Assembly: GCF_024295625.1 (NCBI RefSeq)
Contig: NZ_JANCOJ010000002.1
Coordinates: 1-64,000 of the forward strand
DNA length: 64,000 nt
Direction of reading: 5' to 3'
Source of the DNA: Streptococcus sp. CF8_St5-11
GTDB taxonomy: Bacteria > Bacillota > Bacilli > Lactobacillales > Streptococcaceae
The notes under the pieces are model-generated. The model ran no database searches. It saw nothing but the letters and a program-made list of their open reading frames with translations, and had not been told where the DNA came from. A program made the translations under genes and the position numbers. Each line of letters begins with the position of its first letter. The stretch's first letter is position 1. Positions 56,619 through 64,000 of this stretch are shown here, in pieces.

Positions 56619-57053
56619 ATGTGGTACCAGAAAGAATTTAAGGAACTAGAACTGAAAGAGTTTTACGAGATCGTTCAGCTACGATTAGAGACTTTTGTCG
56701 TGGAACAAACTAGGATCTACAATGATCTCGATGATGTTGATTATCGATCTATCCATCTTTTTCATCAAAATAGGGAAGGACGTGTGGATGCCTATGCTCG
56801 CATATTCGAAACAGGGCTGACAATTCATTTTGGCCGAGTGGCTGTTGCCGAAGGCAGTCGTGGTCAAGGACTAGGAAAGGCTATGGTAGAGCAAATTTTG
56901 GACCTTTGTGAACAAAGATTTCCTGAACGGACCATTGAAATTGAGGCTCAAGAACAGGTGGTAGGCTTGTATGAAAAATTAGGTTTTCAAACGGTGAGCG
57001 AGCCCTTTATCTTGGCTTCTACCCCTCACGTAAAAATGATCTATCAGAAATAA
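56619..57053 (+). CDS. GNAT family N-acetyltransferase (ElaA-like)
   Basis: A 144-residue ElaA-type acetyltransferase (FYEIVQLRLETFVVEQ, then acetyl-CoA loop VAEGSRGQGLGKAM and EKLGFQTVSEPF). The start at 56619 is preceded by GAGG with correct spacing; an in-frame GTG further up lies inside the ileS terminator. Acceptor unknown. Monocistronic or read through from ileS. Confidence 0.88.
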   Translation: MWYQKEFKELELKEFYEIVQLRLETFVVEQTRIYNDLDDVDYRSIHLFHQNREGRVDAYARIFETGLTIHFGRVAVAEGSRGQGLGKAMVEQILDLCEQRFPERTIEIEAQEQVVGLYEKLGFQTVSEPFILASTPHVKMIYQK

Positions 57054-57054
57054 A

Positions 57055-57096
57055 GAATCCTTTCATCTCATAATCGAGGTGAAAGGATTTTTTTTG
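57055..57096 (+). terminator. Terminator after the GNAT gene
   Basis: AATCCTTTCATCTC (57056-57069) pairs with GAGGTGAAAGGATT (57076-57089), then eight T residues. Confidence 0.92.
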
Positions 57097-57112
57097 GAAA
57101 AAGATACCAAAG

Positions 57113-57142
57113 AAAAAAGTAAGGCAAATTGGCCTTACTTAG
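57113..57142 (-). terminator. Terminator of the DUF1827 gene
   Basis: AAGTAAGGC pairs with GCCTTACTT; on the minus strand it runs into TTTTTTC. It overlaps the stop codon of the minus-strand gene. Confidence 0.8.
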
Positions 57143-57437
57143 TAATTGGAAAGGAAATTTCAATTAGTTTATCGGAGTAGAGGGTTTTAATAGCGGATTG
57201 GTCAATGATTTGAAGATCAATCTTACGTTTTAAAAAGAACTCACGAATTTTTTCTACTTCAGTTTCACGAATAGCTCGGTGTTTGTTACTGATCAATAAT
57301 TCATAGTGTGTTGGGGCCTGTGTAAAAACAACATCGGTATTGCCCGCGGAATAAACCTCGACAAGCAAGGCGTCAGTGCTGGCAAGTTGGCTTTTGACCA
57401 GTGCAGCATGACTATTTGTGGTATTAATGAGCTTCAT
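57135..57437 (-). CDS. DUF1827 family protein
   Basis: A 100-residue soluble alpha/beta protein of the DUF1827 family (MKLINTTNSHAALVKSQL, THYELLISNKHRAIRETEVE). Restricted to Lactobacillales; function unknown. AGGAGG precedes the ATG. Monocistronic with a terminator overlapping its end. Confidence 0.82.
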   Translation of the reverse strand: MKLINTTNSHAALVKSQLASTDALLVEVYSAGNTDVVFTQAPTHYELLISNKHRAIRETEVEKIREFFLKRKIDLQIIDQSAIKTLYSDKLIEISFPITK

Positions 57438-57504
57438 ATGAGTTCCTCCTAACCTCTATCTTCATTTATTATAGCACTTTTTTATTTTTTGTGAAAGAAT
57501 TCCT

Positions 57505-57954
57505 TTATTTTTTGTGGGTATTTTTCCACTGTTCAATGCCCCATTTGTGACTACCACGTTTGAGTTTTTCAATCGCTTCATCTACAGGAAACCAAGCAAG
57601 ATTGTTAAAATCTTCCAGTGGTTTTTGAGTCTCTGTATAGTCTACCACTTCATAAATATAGGCAGGATTGTAGTAGTAGGTGTCGCGATGACTGGAATAG
57701 AAATACTCATCTGCTTGGCCATAGTATTGCCCTAAAATAGCGGTAAAGCCTAATTCTTCGATCAGTTCCCGTTTCAGAGCTTGCACGTGATCTTCACCTG
57801 CCTCAATTTCCCCTCCAGGTAAGAACCAAGCTCCATTAGGAGCTTGAACGAGGATGATCTGATCCTTGTCCTTATTGGGAATAACAGCGTAGACACCATA
57901 GCGATTGACGTAGGTCACATCTTGTTTCTTTTCACCAAAAGAAGGATTTGTCAT
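57505..57954 (-). CDS. NUDIX hydrolase
   Basis: A 149-residue NUDIX protein with Nudix box GGEIEAGEDHVQALKRELIE followed by EL, inside NGAWFLPGGE. Start at 57954 follows TGAGGA with proper spacing; upstream in-frame codons are hydrophobic and lack family similarity. The substrate cannot be told from the sequence. Monocistronic. Confidence 0.87.
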   Translation of the reverse strand: MTNPSFGEKKQDVTYVNRYGVYAVIPNKDKDQIILVQAPNGAWFLPGGEIEAGEDHVQALKRELIEELGFTAILGQYYGQADEYFYSSHRDTYYYNPAYIYEVVDYTETQKPLEDFNNLAWFPVDEAIEKLKRGSHKWGIEQWKNTHKK

Positions 57955-58088
57955 TGAATTTTCCTCATTATCTAGTATCTTTATTATTATCATAATGGAC
58001 GAGGTGAAAGCTGTCAAGAATAAACTGCTGAACTTGTGCAAAAAAAGCTACTTTGTCTGAAGTATAAATTTGTTTAGTTAAACACTCC

Positions 58089-58114
58089 TATCAAATTAGT
58101 TTAATTGATATAAT
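58089..58114 (+). promoter_or_regulatory. Promoter with overlapping inverted repeat
   Basis: TATCAA and TTGATA bracket a 22-bp imperfect palindrome (58089-58110) that overlaps the -10 TATAAT (58109-58114). A related half site TTTAGTTAAA lies just upstream. The layout suggests autorepression by the WYL regulator. Confidence 0.6.
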
Positions 58115-58131
58115 AAAAGGGAGGTGATTTT

Positions 58132-59034
58132 ATGGCTGAATCAAGACTATTTCGTATTTTATACATACTTTTAGAAAATGGGAGAATAACCGCTCCTGAA
58201 CTTGCTCGATTATTTGAAGTCTCAGTACGTACAATTTATCGTGATATTGAGAGATTAAGCATAGCAGGTATTCCTCTTTATTCTGTTCCTGGAAAGGCTG
58301 GAGGGACCTTTTTAATGAAAGACTTCGTTCTTGATCGCACCCTTGTATCAGAGGAGGAAAAAATAGAACTTTTATCTGCTTTACAAGGTCTCCAGACTTT
58401 GACAGAAGATAAACAAGATTTTTTACTGACAAAAATGGAATCTATTTTTAAAGTTTCAGCTAGATCTTGGGTAGAAGTCGACTTAACAGATTGGAGGAAA
58501 CGAAAAGGGCAAAAAGATCTCTTTGATACAATTAAACAAGCTATCTTAGAGAAAAGACGACTTTCGATTACTTATATGAGTGGGAATGGTCAGAAAACGA
58601 TTCGTACAGTTGAGCCTTTTAAACTAGTATTTAAAAAAAGAGACTGGTATCTTCATGCTTATTGTTGTTCAAAAGAAGATTGGCGTTTTTTTAAATTATC
58701 TAGGATTAATGACTATCAACTACTGGAAGAAACAATTAATCAAAAAAATGTGATTGAACCTATTGATACTTCAATTAAGATGGAAAATCTAATGGAAGTA
58801 TCATTGAAGTTTAGTCAAAAGCTCGCTTTTAGAGTTTATGAAGACTTTTTAGAAGAAGAGATTTTTCAGTGTGAGGATGGATGTTTATATGTTAAAACCC
58901 AATTGCCAGAGCACGAGAGTATTTATACTTACTTATTGTCTTATTTAGATGGGGTAGAGATTATTGAACCGGATCATCTGAGAAGATCAATGATTTCAAG
59001 ATTAGAAAAAATACAAAAGATTTATAAACCTTGA
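58132..59034 (+). CDS. HTH/WYL-domain transcriptional regulator (YafY/YobV type)
   Basis: A 300-residue regulator. N-terminal winged helix (RLFRILYILLENGRITAPEL, then FEVSVRTIYRDIERL) and a C-terminal WYL domain (RRLSITYMSGNG, DWYLHAYCCSKEDWRFFKLS) that binds ligands or nucleic acids. A GGGAGGTGA site precedes the ATG. The gene is AT-rich compared with clpE. It is followed after 54 nt by a GyrI-like gene, likely its target or partner. Confidence 0.88.
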   Translation: MAESRLFRILYILLENGRITAPELARLFEVSVRTIYRDIERLSIAGIPLYSVPGKAGGTFLMKDFVLDRTLVSEEEKIELLSALQGLQTLTEDKQDFLLTKMESIFKVSARSWVEVDLTDWRKRKGQKDLFDTIKQAILEKRRLSITYMSGNGQKTIRTVEPFKLVFKKRDWYLHAYCCSKEDWRFFKLSRINDYQLLEETINQKNVIEPIDTSIKMENLMEVSLKFSQKLAFRVYEDFLEEEIFQCEDGCLYVKTQLPEHESIYTYLLSYLDGVEIIEPDHLRRSMISRLEKIQKIYKP

Positions 59035-59088
59035 CAAAAGATGTCAGGGTTTTAATGTTAGAATTGAGATAGAAAGGAGATAGGTCAA

Positions 59089-59703
59089 ATGAAATATGAA
59101 TGGAGAAAAATAGAGAAAGTTCTCTATCAAATCAAGGATAAGCCCACTATCCTGCAAGTACCTTCTAAATCCTATATCATAATTGACGGCAAAGGTGATC
59201 CAAATGAAGAAGATTTTTCTCAACGAGTGAGTGCCTTATATGCGTTAGCATATGCTATTAAGATGAAGTATAAAAAGTCTCCTCTGGATCAAGACTACAT
59301 GGATTTTACTGTTTTTCCATTAGAAGGTTTATGGAAACAGGAGAATGAAGGGAAACTAGTTAAAAGTGAACTGTCTTATAGTATTATGATTGGTCAACCT
59401 AATTTTGTTACGAGTGACTTGTTTGATAAAGCTTTGGAAGAGGTTAAAATCAAGAAGCCCAATCAGCTCTATGATGCTATTCGTTTTGAAGAACTAGAAG
59501 AAGGCTACAGTCTTGCCATGCTTCATGTAGGACCTTTTGATACAGAAAATCAGACTTTTGATGAAATGGAGCGTTTTTGCAAACTCCATAAACTTAAAAG
59601 ACTTTCGAAAGTTCATCGTGAGATTTATCTAAACAATCTCCATCGAACAGATCCATATAAATTAAAAACAATTCTTCGTTATCAGATTCAAGAAGAGAAT
59701 TAA
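59089..59703 (+). CDS. GyrI-like small-molecule-binding protein
   Basis: A 204-residue protein of the GyrI-like/SOUL-type two-domain fold (YKIEKVLYQIKD-like start, PSKSYIIIDGKGDPNEEDF, EGYSLAMLHVGPFDTENQTF). The family binds hydrophobic or planar ligands; some members hydrolyse cyclopropanoid toxins. Paired with the WYL regulator, so a ligand-induced detoxification or resistance unit is possible (inference). Ends at a strong bidirectional terminator. Confidence 0.85.
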   Translation: MKYEWRKIEKVLYQIKDKPTILQVPSKSYIIIDGKGDPNEEDFSQRVSALYALAYAIKMKYKKSPLDQDYMDFTVFPLEGLWKQENEGKLVKSELSYSIMIGQPNFVTSDLFDKALEEVKIKKPNQLYDAIRFEELEEGYSLAMLHVGPFDTENQTFDEMERFCKLHKLKRLSKVHREIYLNNLHRTDPYKLKTILRYQIQEEN

Positions 59704-59738
59704 AAAGAACAGGAAATAAGAATTCCTGTTCTTTTTAT
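59703..59738. terminator. Bidirectional terminator
   Basis: AAAAAGAACAGGAA pairs with TTCCTGTTCTTTTT (59703-59736). Serves the GyrI-like gene and convergent clpE. Confidence 0.92.
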
Positions 59739-59751
59739 AAAACTAGAAAAT

Positions 59752-62016
59752 TTAGTCTTCCTTTTCAGAAGTGTTCTTTTCTACTTTTTTAGCAGCTTTG
59801 ATACTAATATTCCCATTGCTGGTCATGACTGCTTTGAGTTGTTTCTCACTTGGATGTTCCAGGTAATAATCGGTAATGGCATCTTCGATATGGTCTTGGA
59901 TGGTACGACGGAGTGGGCGGGCCCCCATTTTTGGATCGTATCCCAGATCGACCAGTTTTTCTTTGACCTTCTCTGTCACATCCAGATGAATCTCATTTTG
60001 TGCGAGACGTTGATTGACTTCATCCAGCATGAGGGTAACGATTTGGAGAAGGTTTTCTTTTGATAGAGGTTGGAATTCAATGATGCCATCAAAACGGTTC
60101 ATGAATTCAGGGCTAAAGAAGTTACCGAGTTCTCCAAGTACAGAGTTGGTTCGACCTTCGCGAGCAGCTCCAAAACCAACATTGGCCTCAGCTTTGCCGG
60201 TTCCAGCATTAGAGGTCATGATGATAATAGTATCTTTAAAGCTGACGGTACGACCTTGACCATCTGTCAAACGGCCATCATCCAAGACTTGCAAGAACAT
60301 GTGCATGACATCTGGATGGGCTTTTTCCACTTCATCCAATAACACGAGGGAGTAAGGATTGCGACGTACCTTTTCTGTTAGTTGTCCGGCTTCATCGTAG
60401 CCAACATAGCCCGGAGGAGCTCCGACTAGTTTCGCTACGCTATGTTTTTCCATGTATTCGCTCATATCAAAGCGGATCATATTGTCTGCAGAGCCAAAGA
60501 GCTCGATCGCCAATTGTTTAGACAATTCGGTCTTTCCGACACCGGTTGGTCCGACAAAGAGGAAGCTTCCGATTGGTCGATTTGGAGATCCTAGGCCGAC
60601 ACGATTGCGTCGAATGGCTTTCGCGATTTTATCTACTGCATCATCTTGACCGATCACATGAGCTTTCAAATCAGAAGCCAGATTGATCAATTGAGACTGT
60701 TCTTTTTCTTTCAAATCACCAACAGGAATATTGGTCTTTTGTTCAACGATGTGTTCAATAGTTTTTTCACTGATGACAGGGGTTTCCTGATCGGTGACAT
60801 GTTGACCTTGCATTTCCTTGTATTTCGCGATTTGGTCGCGGAAGTAGGCTGCTTTTTCAAAGTCTTCTTCGCGCGTCGCTTGAGCTTTGAGGTTTTCCGC
60901 TTCAATCAAGCGCTGGTCGATCACTTTGGGATCCACGAAGTTTAGGGTCAGGTTCATCTTAGATCCCGCTTCATCCAACAAATCAATGGCCTTGTCTGGC
61001 AGGAAGCGATCTTGGATATAGCGGTTTGAAAGAATAGCTGCCGCTTCGATGGCCCCGTCTGTATAGTGGACGTGGTGGTAGTCTTCGTATTTTTTCTGGA
61101 TGCCCTTGAGGATGGTGATGGTTTCTTCAACCGTTGGTTCATCGACCTTAACGGGCTGCATCCGACGTTCCAAGGCCGCATCTTTTTCAATGATACGGTA
61201 TTCATTGAGGGTAGTAGCCCCAACTAATTGGAGTTCTCCGCGCGCTAAGGCTGGTTTAAGGATATTTCCAGCATCCATATTGCCCTCACCAGCTGATCCT
61301 GCGCCAACAATTTCATGGATTTCGTCGATGAACAGAATAACATCTTCGCGTTGACGAATTTCATCCATTAATTTTTGCATGCGTTCTTCGAATTGACCAC
61401 GAATGCCTGTGCCCTGAACGAGGCTCACGACATCTAGGCGGATGACTTCTTTTCCTTGCAATTTATGAGGAACGTCGCCATCGACGATTTTTTGAGCCAG
61501 GCCTTCCACAACAGCAGTTTTTCCGACCCCAGGCTCTCCAATCAGAACCGGATTGTTCTTGGTTCGACGGTTGAGAATTTCGATGACACGGATAATCTCC
61601 TCGTCACGGCCAATGACAGGGTCAATATCCCCTTTGCGGGCAATTTCTGTGACATTGATGCCGAACTCTTCTAACAGTCCTTTTGGCTTCTGAGGGCGTG
61701 CTTGACGAGGGTCTTGACCGCCACCATGGTTATTGTTTTGGCCGTAGCCACCACCTCCATAACTGCCTCCAGATTGAGTTGGAGGAGTTTGAGGTTCTTG
61801 CGGACTTTGGAAGTTTCCAAGGTTATTGAAGAAATCTTCAAAAGGATCTCCAGTGAGTTGGCTCCGTTGGGTCATGCCTTTCAAGAAGCTGTTATTTGGG
61901 TCTGTTTTCATAATTTTATAGCAATTTTGACAGAGGTCTACTTGCTGCTGACGTCCATTTACATTTGTATATAAATGGATGGTTGATTCATTTATTTTAC
62001 AATTTTGACAAAGCAT
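59752..62016 (-). CDS. clpE: ATP-dependent Clp ATPase ClpE
   Basis: A 754-residue class I Hsp100 unfoldase that works with ClpP. N-terminal zinc finger C3, C6, C29, C32; Gly/Gln-rich linker; first AAA domain with Walker A GEPGVGKT (160-167); a UVR-type coiled coil ([20 protein letters not shown]); second AAA domain with [11 protein letters not shown] and a ClpP-type basic end. Start at 62016 follows GAGGT with 7-nt spacing. A CtsR operator lies upstream. Confidence 0.96.
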   Translation of the reverse strand: MLCQNCKINESTIHLYTNVNGRQQQVDLCQNCYKIMKTDPNNSFLKGMTQRSQLTGDPFEDFFNNLGNFQSPQEPQTPPTQSGGSYGGGGYGQNNNHGGGQDPRQARPQKPKGLLEEFGINVTEIARKGDIDPVIGRDEEIIRVIEILNRRTKNNPVLIGEPGVGKTAVVEGLAQKIVDGDVPHKLQGKEVIRLDVVSLVQGTGIRGQFEERMQKLMDEIRQREDVILFIDEIHEIVGAGSAGEGNMDAGNILKPALARGELQLVGATTLNEYRIIEKDAALERRMQPVKVDEPTVEETITILKGIQKKYEDYHHVHYTDGAIEAAAILSNRYIQDRFLPDKAIDLLDEAGSKMNLTLNFVDPKVIDQRLIEAENLKAQATREEDFEKAAYFRDQIAKYKEMQGQHVTDQETPVISEKTIEHIVEQKTNIPVGDLKEKEQSQLINLASDLKAHVIGQDDAVDKIAKAIRRNRVGLGSPNRPIGSFLFVGPTGVGKTELSKQLAIELFGSADNMIRFDMSEYMEKHSVAKLVGAPPGYVGYDEAGQLTEKVRRNPYSLVLLDEVEKAHPDVMHMFLQVLDDGRLTDGQGRTVSFKDTIIIMTSNAGTGKAEANVGFGAAREGRTNSVLGELGNFFSPEFMNRFDGIIEFQPLSKENLLQIVTLMLDEVNQRLAQNEIHLDVTEKVKEKLVDLGYDPKMGARPLRRTIQDHIEDAITDYYLEHPSEKQLKAVMTSNGNISIKAAKKVEKNTSEKED

Positions 62017-62077
62017 ATACATACCTCACAGTAGGTTTTTGATGGTTTTCCATCAAGAGACGAGCCTATTTTCAAAA

Positions 62078-62094
62078 GGTCAAAAATAGTCAAA
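62078..62094 (-). promoter_or_regulatory. CtsR operator of clpE
   Basis: GGTCAAA-AAT-AGTCAAA, the tandem heptad recognised by CtsR, located about 60 bp upstream of the clpE start. Heat or protein stress should inactivate CtsR and induce clpE. Confidence 0.92.
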
Positions 62095-62262
62095 GATTTA
62101 TAGTTTCATTATATCAGTATTCTAGAAGTTTGCAAGAATTTGCTACGGAATGTCACTAAGGATTGAAGAAAGAGCAAATCAATGGAAAATGTGAATTTTT
62201 ATTGGAAGAGCTTTCTCTTTTATGATAAAATAGGAGAGTAGAAAGTAAAGAGGAGAAATAAA

Positions 62263-62493
62263 ATGGAATCACATTTAGTACGGATTATCAACCGTTTGGA
62301 GACGATGACAAAAGACGGTGGAAACTTGAAACGTAATTTTGAACGTGACGGTGTTGTTGTCGCTGAAGTAGCATACAACCACAATGAAGAAGAAGGTTCA
62401 ACCTTTACACTTCGTGATGTTGAAGCGCGTGAAACCTATACATTTGATAGCATTGATTTAATTGCAATGGAAATTTATGAATTGCTTTACTAA
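62263..62493 (+). CDS. ykuJ: YkuJ family (DUF1797) protein
   Basis: A 76-residue protein of the DUF1797/YkuJ family (LVRIINRLETMTKDGGNLKRNFER onward cut here: first residues LVRIINRLETM). Small alpha/beta fold, no catalytic motif, function unknown. GAGGAG precedes the ATG and a TAAAAT box (62226-62231) lies upstream. Monocistronic. Confidence 0.88.
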   Translation: MESHLVRIINRLETMTKDGGNLKRNFERDGVVVAEVAYNHNEEEGSTFTLRDVEARETYTFDSIDLIAMEIYELLY

Positions 62494-62503
62494 GCAGCTG
62501 TGT

Positions 62504-62539
62504 GGATGAGTTTGGGGTGGTCTCAAGCTCATTTTTTGT
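62504..62539 (+). terminator. Terminator after ykuJ
   Basis: ATGAGTTTG-type arm pairs imperfectly with CAAGCTCAT and is followed by TTTTTTG. Confidence 0.7.
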
Positions 62540-62607
62540 CCATCTGGCTATAGTTTTCGTCTATAAGAAATTCTAATTAGGAACAGTTAGGTTTGAGAGT
62601 GGAAATC

Positions 62608-62616
62608 TGCTATAAT
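62608..62616 (+). promoter_or_regulatory. TG-extended -10 of folD
   Basis: TGcTATAAT with TATAAT at 62611-62616, about 43 nt before the folD start. Confidence 0.65.
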
Positions 62617-62658
62617 AGAGAGGACTATTTTCATTACTTGACTAGAAAGAGAATTGAT

Positions 62659-63513
62659 ATGACGACACTCATTGATGGGAAGGCGCTCGCTACAAAATTA
62701 CAGGGTGAGATTGCGAAGAAAACAGCACGATTAAAAGAAGAGACAGGGGTTGTGCCTGGTCTCGTTGTCATCGTGGTAGGAGATAATCCAGCCAGCAAAA
62801 TCTATGTAAGAAATAAAGAGCGTTCTGCTATTGCGGCAGGCTTTCGGAGTGAAGTGAGACGACTTCCTGAAAGCATCAGCCAAGCTGAATTATTAGAAGT
62901 GATCGAACACTACAATCAAGATCCCCTTTGGCATGGGATTTTAGTGCAGTTGCCACTGCCTAAGCATATCGATGCGGATGCAGTCCTTTTAGCCATTGAT
63001 CCGACAAAAGATGTGGATGGCTTTCATCCATTGAATATGGGACGCTTGTGGGCTGGAAATCCGATTATGGTGCCATCGACTCCCGCTGGTATCATGGAGA
63101 TGTTCAAAGAGTACGGGATTGATCTAGAAGGGAAGCGAGCAGTCGTGATTGGTCGTTCCAATATCGTTGGAAAACCAATGGCGCAGTTGCTCCTCGCCAA
63201 AAATGCGACGGTAACCTTGACCCATTCCCGGACCCATCATCTGCCTAAAATCGCTAAAAGAGCGGATATCCTGGTTGTGGCGATCGGTCGTGCAAAATTT
63301 GTAACAGCAGACTTCGTGAAAGAAGGCGCAGTCGTCATTGACGTCGGGATGAATCGCGATGAGAATGGCAAATTGTGTGGGGATGTCGATTTTGACTCCG
63401 TTGCCCCTTTGGCCAGTCATATTACTCCGGTACCAGGAGGGGTTGGTCCTATGACCGTTACCATGCTGATGGAGCAGACCTACGAAGCAGCTGTTCGTAC
63501 CTTAAAAAAATGA
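62659..63513 (+). CDS. folD: Methylenetetrahydrofolate dehydrogenase / cyclohydrolase FolD
   Basis: A 284-residue bifunctional enzyme interconverting 5,10-methylene-, methenyl- and 10-formyl-tetrahydrofolate with [23 protein letters not shown] contains the catalytic lysine, [10 protein letters not shown] the substrate loop, [16 protein letters not shown] the dinucleotide region and [14 protein letters not shown] the end signature. Start at 62659 matches homologues and follows GAGA; upstream in-frame codons overlap the promoter. Confidence 0.96.
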   Translation: MTTLIDGKALATKLQGEIAKKTARLKEETGVVPGLVVIVVGDNPASKIYVRNKERSAIAAGFRSEVRRLPESISQAELLEVIEHYNQDPLWHGILVQLPLPKHIDADAVLLAIDPTKDVDGFHPLNMGRLWAGNPIMVPSTPAGIMEMFKEYGIDLEGKRAVVIGRSNIVGKPMAQLLLAKNATVTLTHSRTHHLPKIAKRADILVVAIGRAKFVTADFVKEGAVVIDVGMNRDENGKLCGDVDFDSVAPLASHITPVPGGVGPMTVTMLMEQTYEAAVRTLKK

Positions 63514-63526
63514 AAGTGTGAGCTAG

Positions 63527-64000
63527 ATGAAGTTTGTCTTTGATTTAGATGGAACCTTGTCATTCGATGGTCTTACCATCGATGATGAAATCAAACAGGT
63601 CTTATTGAGAGCAGAAGAATTTGGCCATGAAGTCGCTTTTGCTTCTGCGCGTTCTTATCGGGATTGTTTAGGCCTTTTAGGGGATCAACTGAGTCAGCAA
63701 CTCGTGATTGGCTTAAATGGCGGGCTAGCTTATCGTCAGGGCCAACTGGTTTATGAGGATCAATTGGACAAGGATGTTTATCGAGAAGTCCTTGGTTTTT
63801 GTCGCCATTTCAATCTACCATTTTTTGTGGACGATACCTTTGATTATAGTGGTCAGATTTTGGAAAAGATTCCTTTTATTGCGAATGTGGATCCCCTCAA
63901 AAAAGCCCAGTATCGTTCTTTAGAGGACCTGACGGACCCGATTAAGGTTGTGATCTATATGGGGGCCCATGAGGAATTGGTAGATGAAATCATTGAGCGA
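63527..64000 (+). CDS. Cof-type HAD-IIB phosphatase (cut by window end)
   Basis: The reading frame opens with MKFVFDLDGTLSFDG and continues without a stop to the window edge (158 codons seen). D6 and D8 of the FDLDGT motif are the HAD nucleophile and acid; FASARSYRDCL is motif II and GLNGG starts the cap region, as in Cof/YbiV sugar-phosphate or flavin-precursor phosphatases. It begins 13 nt after folD and is probably co-transcribed. Substrate unknown; C terminus outside the window. Confidence 0.88.
   Translation, partial: MKFVFDLDGTLSFDGLTIDDEIKQVLLRAEEFGHEVAFASARSYRDCLGLLGDQLSQQLVIGLNGGLAYRQGQLVYEDQLDKDVYREVLGFCRHFNLPFFVDDTFDYSGQILEKIPFIANVDPLKKAQYRSLEDLTDPIKVVIYMGAHEELVDEIIER

Overview
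This window looks like a chromosomal segment of a viridans Streptococcus of the mitis/sanguinis/parasanguinis kind. The support is the gene order (yqeG-yqeH-yhbY-nadD-yqeK-rsfS, murD-murG-divIB, ftsA-ftsZ-ylmE-sepF-yggT-ylmH-divIVA-ileS, ccdA-tlpA-msrAB followed by a YesMN-type two-component system), the low-to-moderate G+C, TG-extended -10 promoters, T-box leaders, a CtsR box and a competence (ComX) box. The species call is inference; no rRNA, tRNA, phage, IS element or CRISPR array is visible.

Layout. 1-5.7 kb: ntdP, recX, rlmD, a cytidine deaminase, a DUF1858/DUF438-hemerythrin-PAS sensor pair, and a Lys/Ala-rich HhH protein with its own promoter. 5.7-9.8 kb: a valine T-box operon (flavin reductase, GNAT, valS). 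9.9-14 kb: a PLD-helicase-DUF3427 protein, a NUDIX hydrolase and a TVP38-type membrane protein. 14.1-20.7 kb: ribosome-assembly and NAD genes ending in a methyltransferase and tmcAL, interrupted by hairpin-rich non-coding blocks. 20.8-25.3 kb: yefM-yoeB toxin-antitoxin, yebC, and a four-gene SOS-like cassette (LexA/HdiR-type repressor, UmuC polymerase, YolD-like, DUF5960). 25.3-29.8 kb: asnA, rsmD, coaD, sepM, and an AT-rich orphan membrane-anchored protein. 29.8-35.2 kb: an extracytoplasmic methionine-repair locus (ccdA, a Met-rich lipoprotein, TlpA-like lipoprotein, membrane-anchored MsrAB) and a two-component system. 35.5-41.5 kb: yutD, rlmN, vanZ-like, a lone trpB under a tryptophan T-box, the prepilin peptidase under a ComX box, yqgQ, a rhodanese-like protein and an rRNA pseudouridine synthase. 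41.6-56.6 kb: typA and the cell-wall and cell-division cluster, ending in an isoleucine T-box and ileS. 56.6-64 kb: GNAT, DUF1827, NUDIX, a WYL regulator with a GyrI-like partner, clpE, ykuJ, folD and a HAD phosphatase cut by the window end.

The most unusual content is non-coding. A family of multi-hairpin intergenic elements occurs at about 18.7, 26.4 and 35.3 kb (both orientations); the stems differ in sequence but stay complementary, and one copy carries an exact 64-bp tandem duplication. Two other large multi-helix blocks sit at 15.8-16.0 and 18.5-18.65 kb. Other points of interest are the Met-rich lipoprotein inside the Msr operon, the orphan trpB, and genes whose promoters imply leaderless mRNAs (rsmD, the prepilin peptidase gene, possibly rlmD).
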